Notes under the pieces: generated by a model
What the model saw: the letters and a program-made list of their open reading frames with translations, nothing else
Databases searched by the model: none
What the model was told of the DNA's origin: nothing
Position numbers and translations under genes: made by a program
Shown: in pieces, positions 1-9,269 of the stretch
How the letters are laid out: each line of letters opens with the position of its first letter
Numbering within the stretch: the stretch's first letter is position 1
Origin: Chrysochromulina tobinii
Taxonomy: Eukaryota > Haptophyta > Prymnesiales > Chrysochromulinaceae
Length of the DNA stretch: 13,213 bases
NCBI GenBank assembly: GCA_001275005.1
Contig: JWZX01001623.1
Coordinates: 1-13,213, forward strand
Direction of reading: 5' to 3'

Positions 1-70
<70 letters not shown>
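1..70. repeat. Poly(A) homopolymer, 70 A
   Basis: The first 70 bases are all A. The run lies downstream of the minus-strand WD40 gene, where it reads as T in the gene's sense, so it is not that gene's poly(A) tail. It could be the tail of a retroposed element lying further left on the plus strand, a genomic homopolymer, or an assembly artefact at a contig end. The window starts inside it, so its true length is unknown. Confidence 0.95.
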
Positions 71-72
<2 letters not shown>

Positions 73-108
73 TGTATGAATCATTCTCCACATTCAGCAT
101 TTGAGGCA

Positions 109-1231
109 TTATTTAGACAGCAGGTTGTCGAGCTTCGAGGCTGCGGCCGACTCGGAGCTGCGCCCGCTCGCAAACTTCGTCGGCTCCACGTCGGAGACCG
201 AGCCGCGCTTGGCACGGCGCGGCGACGCGTCGGCCGCCGCGCGCCCCGAGCCCGCGGGCAGCTTGGCCTTGCCGCCGCTCTCGGACGAGACGGTACTGAC
301 GAAAGAGGCCTGAGCCAGGGCCGCCGGGTCGGCGCCAGCGGCACCGGCCGCGTCCGCCGTGTCGAGGAAGGGCTCGGTGAGGCTGCCGGCGCCCCGCGTC
401 ATGTCCGCGGCTGGGGCGGCGCCGCCATTGGGGATGGGCTCCTGCTTCGGTGGCTGGCGTCGGCGGCGAGAGGGAAGGTCGGGCCGGGCACTCAGCGGCA
501 TCGTCGGCTCCATGTGCATCGTCTCCAGTGTCGCGCTGCGGCCGTCGGCGGGCAGGTCGGCTCGTGCGCTGAGCGGAGTCGTCTTCGTCCCCCTCGGCGC
601 CTTTGCTGGCATCGACAACCTGGGCACGTTGCCGTTGGCGTCGGTGGAGGCGCCCTCGACCGTCGGTGCTTCGGCGAACGAGACCGAGCGCGCCGTGCCA
701 GCCTCGTCCGTCGCCTCCGCCTCGTCCGTCGCCTCCTCCTCCTCCTCGCCCTCCTCCTCGTCGTCCTCGCCCTCGTCCTCCTTGGAGGCCGAGCGCCGTG
801 CCGAGCGTACGGGGGGCCGTCGGCCGAGCGTCGTGACGAGCGACCCATCGGGACTCCGGCTGCGCGTCCACAGCTCCTTGGCGCGCGCCGTCGTGGGCAC
901 GTACGCGAGGGGCGGGCCGGTCGCGAGGCGCCCCCCCACCGAGTCGCCCGATTCGGACGGCTCGGGCGTCTGGAGCGACCGGACACGCCTCTGGAAGCCC
1001 TCAGATCGAACTCGATCGCCAATGGCCCCCGCGCGACGCCGTTGCTTCTCGCGCACGACCGAATCGTCTTCGCTCGCGGGTAAGCGCCAGCCCTCGCTCG
1101 ACGAGGCAGGCGGCGGCGGCGGAGCGTGCGACGGCGCGGTGTGAGTGTGAAGATCTTGCGAAGGATCGGCGGCGGGCGCGCTAGCGGGCGCGATAGCGGG
1201 CGCCGCAGCGGATGTTACAGCCCTTGCAGCG

Positions 1232-1263
<32 letters not shown>

Positions 1264-4200
1264 CCGTGCGGCGGCGGCGGCCTGCTTGGCGGTTTGCGGG
1301 CGCTTGGTCACGTCGGGACCTCCGCGGCGAAGCGTGCCGTAGCATTCGGAGCCGTCGAGTGCCCAGACCGCCGCGAGCCGATCCGCCGATGTGGTGAACA
1401 GGGCGGGAGGCGACTCCATGTGATGCACCGAGGTGATCGCGTCGTCGTGGGCTTTCCACAGCCGAGTGAGGACAACCTGGGTGCCCTGCAGCCGAGAGAG
1501 GAGCCACGTACTCGCTGCCATGCCGCCGTCGCTCTCAGACGTCGCGGGCCGATCGCTCTTCACACTCACACCGGGCCGATCGCTCTTTGGCTTCGGCTTC
1601 GGCTTGGCGCCGCCGCCATCCGCCGCACTTCCAGCCCAGCCAGTGGTGCCGAGCGCCGTCTCGGGCGCAGGCTCCGACGCCACATCTCCATCCTCGTCGG
1701 CGTTGGTCGGCCTGCTCGCAGCCAGGCGCTCGAGGACATCCTCCGTGGGCGTGGGCAGCACGAGCAGCAACGGCGAGAGGTCCCACGCGCACACGCGACC
1801 CGCGTCATCCCCCCAGACCAGCTGCGACTTCCAGTCCGCCCATGACAGCGCCGTGACCACGAGCGCATGTTTTGCGGCTTGCCGGTCCGCCTCCGCCTGC
1901 GCCTCCGCCTGCGCGGCCGCCTCCGCGGCCGCCCTGGCCGCGGCGGCTCGTTCGAGATCCTCCGCGGCCTCGCGCGACATCCCGAGGTGCACCCCGAGAT
2001 CGCGTGAGGTCCGGTGCGAGGTCGCGCGAGATAGCGGCGGGCTGGGACGCCGTACGGAAGAGCTCGCGGAGACCGGTGGCGTCGGCGTCGGGGTGGTCTC
2101 CGTCAAAAACGTGGACGAGCTCGGCTTGCCCAAATCGACGCCTTCCAAATCGAGACCCCCCGTCGGCAGCACAAACTTGGCCACACGTCCAGATCGCGAG
2201 ATCTTGCCATCACGCGAGATGCCCGCCACGGCGCTCTCGGTGCCGTCCGTGTTGCGGGCATTGATCTGCACGGTGGCGCAGCGCAAGTGCGCGGAGCTCC
2301 AGATCGAATCTGGCTGATTTTGTATGTGGAGCAGCTGGCGGTGAGACGTCAGCAAGTTGCCCAGCTTCGTGGTCCAGACACGCACGTGGCCAGCTGCGTC
2401 GGCGGAGGCCAGCAATGGGTGCGGGTCGAGGAAGCAGAGCGCAGTGATGCAGTGCCGATGGCCCTGCAGCTCCTTTTGTGGCGTGGGCACGTTGCGCTCA
2501 TCGAGCTTCCACAGCTGGAGCGAGCCATCGTCGCCACCCGTCGCCACGAGGCCGTACGCGATCGAGAGGGCGCAGACGGTTACATCGCACGCATGGCACG
2601 CGTCGAGCGAGCGGAGCAACAGCCCCTCCTCCGTGGGCGACTCATCGTGCAGCTTGAGCTTCCGATCCCAGCTCGTCGAGAGGACGTAACGGTTGGACGG
2701 GATGTACGCGAGCCCCGAGACCTCGTCGCCGTGTCCCGCCATCGCCTTCATGATTGCACCGTTGGAGTAGTTGAGCACGTTGATGTGGCCCGTGTGATCT
2801 CCGACCACGAGCTTGCGCTCTCGGTCGTCGAAGCACATGGCGGTGATCGCCGCGGGCATCACGTTGACGTAGGTGCGAAGCAGATGGCCCGTGCGCCCGT
2901 CCCAGACCATGACCGACCTGCCCGAGGCGGTGCAGAACGTCGCCGAGTGCCGGTTGTACAGCCCGCCAGCGAGTGGGAACTCTCCCGTGAGCTTCTCGTC
3001 AAAGTCTCGAGGACCTTCGAAGCACGTGAGCCGGCGCGAGGCGGTGTAAATCTGGCGGTGCAAGGGCACCCAGCACATGGGCGCGAGCGGGATCTCCTTG
3101 TTGTACGTCGGCGCAACGAGCCGCTGCGCGCACACGTACGAGCGGCAGTCCCACACGACCACGATGCCCGACAGGTCGGCCGACACGAGCTGTGGCGAAG
3201 ATTCGAGCGCCACGAGATCGACGAGCGGCGCGGCATGCATGCACAGCTCGCAGATGACCTGCTCGTTGAGCGGGTTCCACACGAGAAGCTCGTGGTCGAG
3301 GCCCCCCGAGAACAGGTGCTTGTTCTGCGTCGAGAACGCAAGGCACGTGACGCCTCGCTTATGCAACACGGGCGTTGCGGTATTGTGCACTGAATGATGC
3401 CCAGCCGACCGGTCGACGAGAGTTCCAAACGGTTCGAAGCCCACTCGCGGTGGGCCGAGGGTGATGATGCAGCGCGGCTTGCCATGCTCGAGCTCGATGT
3501 CCCACAGCCGGATGCACGTGTCGAGCGAAGCCGACACGAGCAGCTGCTTCTTCGAGCTCATCCGCACGAGCAGCAGCGCGGTGATCGCCTCCTCATGGCC
3601 GAGGCACTTCTCGGCCACGTCGAGCGCGACGATGTCCCAGCAATGCATGCAGCCGTCCGCACCGCCGGAGAAGAGATACTGACGCGAGGGCACCCATAGG
3701 AGGACCTGCTGCGAGGTGGCGAGGGACGCGCGCTGGCGCAGCTTGAAGGAAGGCTTCTGGACGTTGGCGGGGCACTCCCAAAAGCAGACGGCGAGGTCGG
3801 CACCGCTCGTGACCAGGCAGCCGGCCTCGGGCACGTACTCGACTGCGAGCACCTCGGCCGTATGCCCGGTCAGCTCGTGCAGCACGGCGGCACGCTTGGG
3901 CGAGTAGATGGAGACGACCGGCGAGGGCCGTTGGCAGAGGACGAGGTAGTCCAACGCCGGCAGGTAGACGACTTTTTCGATGATCTGCTCCGAACGCAGC
4001 CTGTCTTGGTTGAGCACCGGCAGTATGGGTGCGAAGGAAGGCAGCGGCATGCTCTGGACCTGGTTGGCCTTCTGAGCGTCAATGATATACGCCGTCAGCT
4101 CCTCCCACTCCATGTGCCCATCGCCGTTGACGTCGACTTGAGCAAAGAGCTCTGCGAGGTTGGAAATGAGCTCAAGTTGCTCCGCACTCAGCTTCGAGAG

Positions 4201-4354
4201 CTGCCGCCGGATCGTCGTCGGACTGTTGGCGACGCCGCCACGGCCGCCGCTGCCGCCGCCGCCGCCGCCGCCACTGCCCCCACCGCCACCGCCACCGCCA
4301 CCGCCACCGCCACCGCCACCGCCACCGCCACCGCCACCGCCACCGCCACCGCCT

Positions 4355-4386
<32 letters not shown>

Positions 4387-5079
4387 CGTGTCGTCGTCCA
4401 TGTCGTTGAGTCCACTGCCCATGTGGCCCACGTGCTCCTGCATCACAGCGACAAACTCGTAGACGTCGAGCTCGTTGCGGAACTTGGCGAACGCCTGCTT
4501 GAGCGCGACCAGATTGTCCTCATTCAGGCCCATCATCAGCTGGAGCGAGAAGAGCTCATGCTCGTTCATGCCATCATCGCCACGCGAGCTGCCGGCGCGC
4601 GAAGGCTTGCGAGAGCGCGCCTCGTCGTCCTCATCCTCGCCCTTTTTCTTCGTCGTCAGGGTGAGCGGCGTGGCATCCTTCAGCTTCGGCTGAATCGATT
4701 TCATCGTGGCCTCGAGCGTTTTCGTGCCGCTATTGATCTGCACTGTACGATTTCGGCCGCCGATGACGCCCACTCGGTCTTTGATGTGGTGTGGGCTTCC
4801 GCCGGCCTTGGATTCGCCGCTCACCCGGTCGACGCGGTTCTTTCCGCGAGGAGAGCCTGGCATCGACTGGGTCGTGCGAGGTGAGAAGGTCGGACGGGGC
4901 GGCAGCTCCTTGAGGTCGGTGACAAGCTGCTCTGGATAGTCACCAGGTATGGAGAGGCTCTTCTTGTCGCCGAGGACGCGCCGGCGATAGAACTTCTTCT
5001 CCTTCACGTCGGGCATGAAGCGATCCAGCACATCGTCTAGCAGCATCTGCCGTGGATCGTGGAGGGTGACCGCACGCAT
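109..5079 (-). CDS. EF-hand and WD40-repeat protein, WDR49/WDR64/EFCAB8-like
   Basis: An intronless frame of 1,656 residues. The start is the first in-frame ATG (5077-5079); the frame extends to a TTG at 5103 and is closed by a stop at 5125-5127. Order from the N-terminus: a basic, probably disordered segment; an FxVAVMQEH stretch; an Asp run (about 232-241); a Gly-rich tract from 243 (26 Gly, then interrupted by Ser and Arg); one canonical EF-hand loop, DVNGDGHMEWEE (316-327); about nine WD40 repeats over roughly 397-905, including VCFWE, IRLWDI, LLVWNP, VVVWD, LQLWKL and VRVWTT; an Ala-rich helix (AEAAAQAEAQAEA); two more WD repeats (about 1071-1250); a 9-Ala run (1274-1282); and a long disordered tail with an acidic stretch near 1431-1461. 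EF-hand followed by two propellers matches the WDR49/WDR64/EFCAB8 group. The role is inferred as a calcium-responsive scaffold; a ciliary role is possible but not shown here. The tail is longer than is usual for the group. Confidence 0.87.
4241..4353. repeat. Coding microsatellite (GCCACC/GCC) encoding poly-Gly
   Basis: Perfect GCCACC hexamers occupy about 4281-4353, with an interrupted GCC/GCT tract to the left. On the minus strand they encode 26 consecutive Gly and then further Gly with Ser and Arg, just before the EF-hand of the WD40 protein. Codons alternate GGT and GGC, so the repeat is a DNA-level hexamer and likely to vary in length between strains. Confidence 0.9.
4355..4386. repeat. 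TCG trinucleotide repeat encoding poly-Asp
   Basis: About ten TCG units, read as GAC on the minus strand, encode ten consecutive Asp residues directly before the Gly tract of the WD40 protein. Two coding microsatellites therefore abut and form an acidic-then-flexible linker. Confidence 0.88.
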
Positions 5080-5265
5080 GGCAACCGAGCCGGCCACGTG
5101 CAAGGTGGACGGAGCGCGCTCGTCCTATTGCGCTCCCTACGCGGTGCACCTCGGTTGAGCGAATTGCGCCTTCACGCGCGGCGCGCGCGCCGTTTTGGCA
5201 ATTTCGTCAAGTCAAGTCACGTCAAGTCACACAGATAACCCCATGCCCCTTCTTCACGCGGCTGC
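5080..5265. other. Intergenic spacer and likely promoter of the WD40 gene
   Basis: This 186-bp spacer lies between the WD40 start and the stop codon of the beta-helix gene, both on the minus strand. It holds a 12-bp perfect palindrome of alternating GC (5180-5191) and a tandem 10-mer GTCAAGTCAC twice, plus a leading half unit (5206-5230). In the sense of the WD40 gene a TTGACGAAA stretch follows the repeats. No TATA box is evident. Confidence 0.4.
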
Positions 5266-8200
5266 TCACATCTTCAACGTCTGGCGTACGATGGCGAGCA
5301 CCTCCGCATCCGCCGGGTAGGGCAACGCTTTCGTGCCAACGTCGTTGCCTTCGGCCTGCCAGTCAGCGAGGTCCTTGCCGCATTCGGTGATCTTGCCGGT
5401 GGGCGACCAGATCGTGTTGCCGCCGACGATGGTCTTCGCGCCGCCGGTGCACTGCTGGCCGTTGCCATAGTTGCCGTCGGACGAGAGGTACAGGTAGTTG
5501 TCGTAATACCCATCGGCATAACCAATGGCCTGGTCACAGATGCCAAAGCCCTTGCTCCAGAAAAGGTCGACATTGGCATGGTGGAAGTTGGAATGGCCAC
5601 CAAAATCACTCTTTAGGCTGTCGCCGCCGTAGTCCGCGCCGAACGACGCCGAGATGAACACATTGTCGTGCGTGTCGTAGTAGGCGCTACCGTCGTCATT
5701 GTCGATCGCCATGCTGCTGTGGTAGTTGGCCAGAATGAAGTTGAACGAGATCGTATCGTTCTTCTTCTGGACCGTCGGCGCGCCGCCATTGGCCGCGTCG
5801 TCATACACGTACACTTGCCGATCCCACGAATTGAACGGCCCATGGTCGCTCGACTCGCGGCAAAAGTTGGCGAGCACGTTGCGGGTGACTAAGGAGCCAC
5901 CGCCGAGGCCGTCGTCAAAGTTGATGCCGGCGCGCGGGCCGTTGTACGCGACGTTGTCGGCGATCGTGTTGTTGAAGCTCTCCGACTGAAAGTAGAAGCT
6001 GTTCTGCTTGGTGAAGATGCCAACCTCGTGCACGAGATTAGCGCTCACCAGCGTGCCTCGCGGCTGGTTGCCCGCCGTCGCGTCGAAGCCCATGCCTGGC
6101 ACGGGTGAGCCGTCGGTGTAGCCCCATTGGCTGATGGCGGTCTCGCCGATGGAGACGAACTCGTTCTCGCTGATGGCGGCGCCGCGGTTGTAGCCCGAGA
6201 GGAACACCGCGTGGCCGTCGAGGCTGGTGAGCAGGCAGCCGGCGACCTCGGTGCCCACAGTCCCTTCGAAGAAGAGTGCCGCGGTGCGACTGACGGCCCA
6301 GTCACCGCCAGACGGAGTGCCGTGTGGCTCGAGGAACGCGGGCGCGGCATCACGGAAGATAAGTCCCCTGAAGCCGATGCCTACCACAGGTGCCGCCTGG
6401 GTGCCGCTCGCGTTGATGATGGACACGAGCTGTGGCGCGATCAGCTGGCCATCCGGAGGAGCGCCGCTGGCATTGTGCCAGAGCCAAAGCATAGGCTTCC
6501 CAGTGAGGGGCGCCGAAGGGTCATAGTAAAACTCACCCGGACTGTCAAGCTCGTCGAAGACGTTCTCGACGAAGAACTCCTGTCCGGCGTCGCCGCCGCG
6601 AGAGCCCTGGTTGCCTCCCACCTCGAGGGAAAAGTCAAACGTGGTCGTGCCGGGGCCAGCGTCGAAACGCCCTTCCATCGTCTTCATGACCCACGAGAAC
6701 CATCGGCCCGCGCGCCACGTGTGCACGAGTGCGCCCGAGCCAGCGCTGGCCCACCCTGCGCCCGAGCCGTACGGCGTGTGCGGCAGCGACTCGTTCGAGT
6801 TCGTGACGACCATCCCCACAGGCGCCGAGTAAGGCCCGGGGCCACCGCCCTGAGAGTCCTTAGAGCACCAGTAGGAGGCCTTGGGCGTGAAACGCATCGC
6901 ACAGTCGCCGCCCACGCCGAGCTTGAACGATTGAAAGAAGTTCTCGGCCGTGTCGTTGCGATGGGCGCCTCCGGGCGCTGCGGGCTCGAATGTGTAATTC
7001 GCCGTCTTGGTCAGATTGAGCGCCGACTGTGGAAACGAGCGGATCGCTCCTCAGGGGTACTCAGGGGTACTCAGGGGCACTCAGAGGTACTCAGAGGTAC
7101 TCAGGGGTTTGTGTTCTAATTGGGGTACGTGATGCCCTGTGGGACCAATTGGAGCGCCTTTAGAGCGCCTTGATCTGGCGGGGAGATGGCAATCAGAGGA
7201 AATGAACGACACTCACCTGTGGGACCCAGTGGAGCGCCTTGATCTGCATCGCGCCGAGCTGCTCGACTGTCTTCACATTCGGATAGCGCGCAAGGATAGC
7301 CCGCTGACCCCCCACACGCAGCGAATCGATCGGGCGCTGAAGCCCGATTGAGGACACGTCGGCGCGGTACAGGTTGCGCTCGGCTGTTGGTTCGTCTGCA
7401 CACGCGCGAGTCGAACGCACACCGGCTCCTCAAGCTCAAGCAGCACCTCTGTGAACAGCTCAAGCGCTGTGAACGCACACCGGCCCCTCAAGCTCAAGCA
7501 GCACCTCCCGCTCACAGAGCGCCGAGAAGCCCCACTGGCTCGCACGAGTTCGAACCGCGGGCTGCGCGCACAGCCAACGTTGCGCACATACGTGGAGCCG
7601 GCGGCAGACGGGTTCCAGAAGACCTCGTGCTTGAACGACACCTTAACCTTCTCAACGCCAGGCGGTGAGACCGAGGTGATGAAAGTGAAGGCCGCGCACG
7701 TCGGCATGGCGCTACACTTAGCTTGGGCCTCTGCGACGGTGAGCATCTCGGGCGGCGCGGCATCGAATCCGTCCTCGAGCCCGCCGTTACGAAACTCGTA
7801 AACGCTTCGCTTCGGGAGGGCATCGGGCACCATCTCCCATTGGAGGCCGAGAAGTGGCGTGCCGCCAGAGATGGTCACGTCCTCCTCGGGATACGCCTGC
7901 ACTGTCAGGAAACTATCGGACGCGCCGAGGTGGAGTGTGCCCGCGCCCGAGCTGCCGAGGTAAAAGGTGCCCGCGCGCAGCATCAGGTAGGCGCGGTCCG
8001 TCTCGGCCAGGCTCGCTGCGTCCCTGCCAGCGCGGAAGGTGCGCACGGCCGCCAGCCCCCGGTGGAGCGAGGCAAACGGCTTTGCCTCCGAACCATCGCC
8101 GTCGGCATCGGAGCCTCGCACGGCATCTGCGAAGAGTACGAGCGCGGCCGAGGCGGGCGGGAGTGCAAAGGTCTTGACGCGGCGCGTGGATGTGCTCTTA

Positions 8201-8427
8201 TTCGCCCGCATGCTTGGCTTGACGTGGCAGTCAACCGCCTCAGCTGCGCCGTTCAGAGCATCGGCAAGTTCCTGGAATGCGGCGAGCGGCCGCCACTGCG
8301 GCTGGACCATCTGGGCATAATCGAGCCCGATCTGACGCAGCGGGCAGTCGAGCGAGGCGCGATCGGCCAGGATGGTGGTGACCAGATTTGCTACGATGAG
8401 GGGCGTCGAACAGCGCGTCATCAGCAT
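5266..8427 (-). CDS. Secreted right-handed beta-helix protein with PAN/apple-like insert, three exons
   Basis: Best model: exons 8427-7572, 7383-7217 and 7026-5266, about 927 residues. The ATG at 8427 is fixed by an upstream in-frame TGA (8443-8445). The N-terminus (TPLIVANLVTTILA) resembles a signal peptide. Residues 99-190 begin a parallel beta-helix (GSDADGDGSEAKPF, VTISGG). Residues about 215-285 hold a Cys-containing PAN/apple-like segment (AEAQAKCSAMPTCAAFTF). Exon 2 supplies LRVGGQRAILARYPN. Exon 3 holds the remaining coils with the signature HGPFNSWDRQ (736-745). Several NxS/T sequons (NLT, NYT, NDT, NES, NAS, NNT) fit a glycosylated secreted protein. Related uncharacterised beta-helix proteins carry the same RARYPN and HGPxNSWDRQ signatures. 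The fold suggests a polysaccharide substrate, but no catalytic site can be assigned. The exon 2/3 junction is firm; the exon 1/2 junction is uncertain. Confidence 0.8.
7027..7216 (-). other. Intron 2 of the beta-helix gene
   Basis: A 190-nt GT..AG intron: donor CCACAG|GTGAGT at 7217/7216 and acceptor TTTCCACAG|TCG at 7027/7026, both phase 0. Splicing joins HWVPQ to SALNLTK and keeps a protein-like frame through NYTFEP into GDCAMRF. The intron contains the six-unit 10-bp array and a degenerate copy of the exon 2 end, described separately. Confidence 0.82.
7051..7110. repeat. 10-bp tandem array in intron 2 of the beta-helix gene
   Basis: Six consecutive 10-mers on the plus strand: TCAGGGGTAC twice, TCAGGGGCAC, TCAGAGGTAC twice, TCAGGGGTTT. 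A further single unit (AATCAGAGGA) lies at about 7190-7199 in the same intron. In the gene's sense the unit reads GTACCYCTGA. Confidence 0.95.
7136..7240. repeat. Direct repeat: exon 2 end copied into intron 2
   Basis: The stretch 7216-7240, which covers the exon 2 end just inside the donor, recurs at 7136-7160 with only a few mismatches, an offset of exactly 80 bp. Both copies start CCTGTGGGACC and end TGGAGCGCCTT. The intron copy also has an internal GAGCGCCTT duplication, and then GATCTG, as in the exon. Confidence 0.9.
7384..7571 (-). other. Intron 1 of the beta-helix gene (approximate ends)
   Basis: An intron is needed because the PAN-like segment ends near STYVRN in one frame while LYRADVSS..ARYPN lies in another. 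A phase-1 solution uses donor T|GTGCGC (7571) and acceptor CCAACAG (7384), or TGTGCAG (7396), giving 188 or 176 nt. GTATGT at 7591 and GTGAGC further in are competing donors but do not fit the phase of these acceptors. It contains a 37-bp direct repeat. Confidence 0.5.
7413..7507. repeat. 37-bp direct repeat, 58-bp period, in intron 1
   Basis: Copies at 7413-7449 and 7471-7507 differ at one position; both run from GAACGCACACCGGC through CTCAAGCTCAAGCAGCACC. The spacer repeats GTGAACAGCTCAAGC in part. The pair lies within the intron predicted between exons 1 and 2 of the beta-helix gene. Confidence 0.92.
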
Positions 8428-8641
8428 GTCTCGTGTCGAGACTCACAACGCGGCACCTCCGACCGCACAATGGGTCGCGCGCGTTGACGAAGCCAACCAA
8501 AATTTGTTGACGAAAAGACGGCAGAGGAAAGACGAACTTGAATGATTTCTGTGTTCACGGCAGCGTGTGTTAACCCTGGGCCCGGCACAGTGGGCACTCG
8601 GGTCGTGTGTGTCGCACCCGCGCCGCGTCGCTGGGAGCATC
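8428..8641. promoter_or_regulatory. Bidirectional promoter region, beta-helix / CX9C genes
   Basis: 214 bp separates two divergent starts, so it must hold both promoters. It contains two TTGACGAA copies (about 8483 and 8507) around an AT-rich patch (CCAAAATTTG), and GACGAACTTGAATG. An out-of-frame ATG at 8542 lies 100 bases before the chosen start of the plus-strand gene and would act as an overlapping upstream ORF if transcription began before it. No TATA box is obvious. Confidence 0.45.
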
Positions 8642-9151
8642 ATGTCCTCTTCCTCCAACGCCAAAGAACTGGCGCCGCGCGTGCCCGTTGCGCGCTCGTT
8701 GATGCACTTTCAGGACTTGCTGTCGCGCGGCATGTGGAGTCAGCGGCACCTCGAAGCCCTCGCCAACGACCCGAAGACAGTCGATGCGTTGGTGGCGATC
8801 ATCGAGTGCGGTCGAGAGCATGCGCGGCTGCACAACGAGGCCGTCGATGCCAAGAGCCACAACAAGGTGCGGCAAGCTGATACGCGCAACAAGATTTGCA
8901 TGTGCCTCGCCGTGTGCAACGACGAGACCGCAGCTTGGCTCGGGTGCGTGCGAGGCGAGATCAAGCAGCACAAGGGCGACCGGGAGGCGGGCTACGCGGC
9001 GCAGCGCATCAATTGTGAGGGTAGTAGGCGCGCACTTGAAAAGTGTACACAATGGGAGAGCCAGAGGCTGCTGCATGCAGCTGTGGTGCCACAGCCAACG
9101 GACCCTTGTTGGGCCAATGGGCTACGTGCTCAGGGCAGCGCGACCCGGTAA
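8642..9151 (+). CDS. Twin CX9C (CHCH-type) small protein
   Basis: 169 residues; the first in-frame ATG is at 8642 and the stop TAA at 9149-9151. Two CX9C pairs are exact: C92-NDETAAWLG-C102 and C125-EGSRRALEK-C135, separated by 22 residues, each in a stretch likely to be helical. Another CxC (C86, C88) lies just ahead, and C56 and C156 are isolated. Twin CX9C proteins are typically small, soluble, imported by the Mia40 disulfide relay into the mitochondrial intermembrane space, and often serve respiratory complex assembly. The long N-terminal part (1-85) is rich in charged residues and matches no family I can name. Identification rests on cysteine spacing alone, so which CHCH subfamily it belongs to is open. 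It shares a promoter region with the beta-helix gene and converges on the PTAR1-like gene. Confidence 0.6.
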   Translation: MSSSSNAKELAPRVPVARSLMHFQDLLSRGMWSQRHLEALANDPKTVDALVAIIECGREHARLHNEAVDAKSHNKVRQADTRNKICMCLAVCNDETAAWLGCVRGEIKQHKGDREAGYAAQRINCEGSRRALEKCTQWESQRLLHAAVVPQPTDPCWANGLRAQGSATR

Positions 9152-9269
9152 AACTCGCAGCGCATCACGCGACCAGCGTAACACCGTCCCGCTTTTTGAA
9201 CGGTGCGGGCGGATGGAGAGCCCTGTACTTTACAACCTCTTCATTTAATCAACACGAAATACTGCCGCG
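9152..9269. other. Convergent intergenic spacer
   Basis: 118 bp between two facing stop codons. It includes an imperfect hairpin, CACCGT..ACGGTG around a T-run (about 9183-9206). No AATAAA-like signal is seen on either strand. Confidence 0.4.

Noticed and set aside
2287-4884. Long plus-strand frames of 340-368 codons opposite the WD40 gene
   Set aside because: They are antisense shadows caused by high GC; they are Arg-rich, lack domain motifs, and the minus strand has clear WD40 and EF-hand sequences.
5080-5103. TTG start for the WD40 protein
   Set aside because: A nuclear eukaryotic gene would normally use ATG; the first in-frame ATG is at 5079, and the extension adds only eight residues.
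7540-7575. tRNA T-loop-like GTTCGAAC
   Set aside because: The flanking bases do not form a five-pair T-stem on either strand and no acceptor or anticodon stem is present.
8570-9076. 168-codon minus-strand frame opposite the CX9C gene
   Set aside because: Shadow frame without motifs; the opposite strand has two exact CX9C pairs.
9183-9206. Hairpin with T-run resembling a bacterial terminator
   Set aside because: The window is eukaryotic; the T-run is inside the loop, not after the stem.
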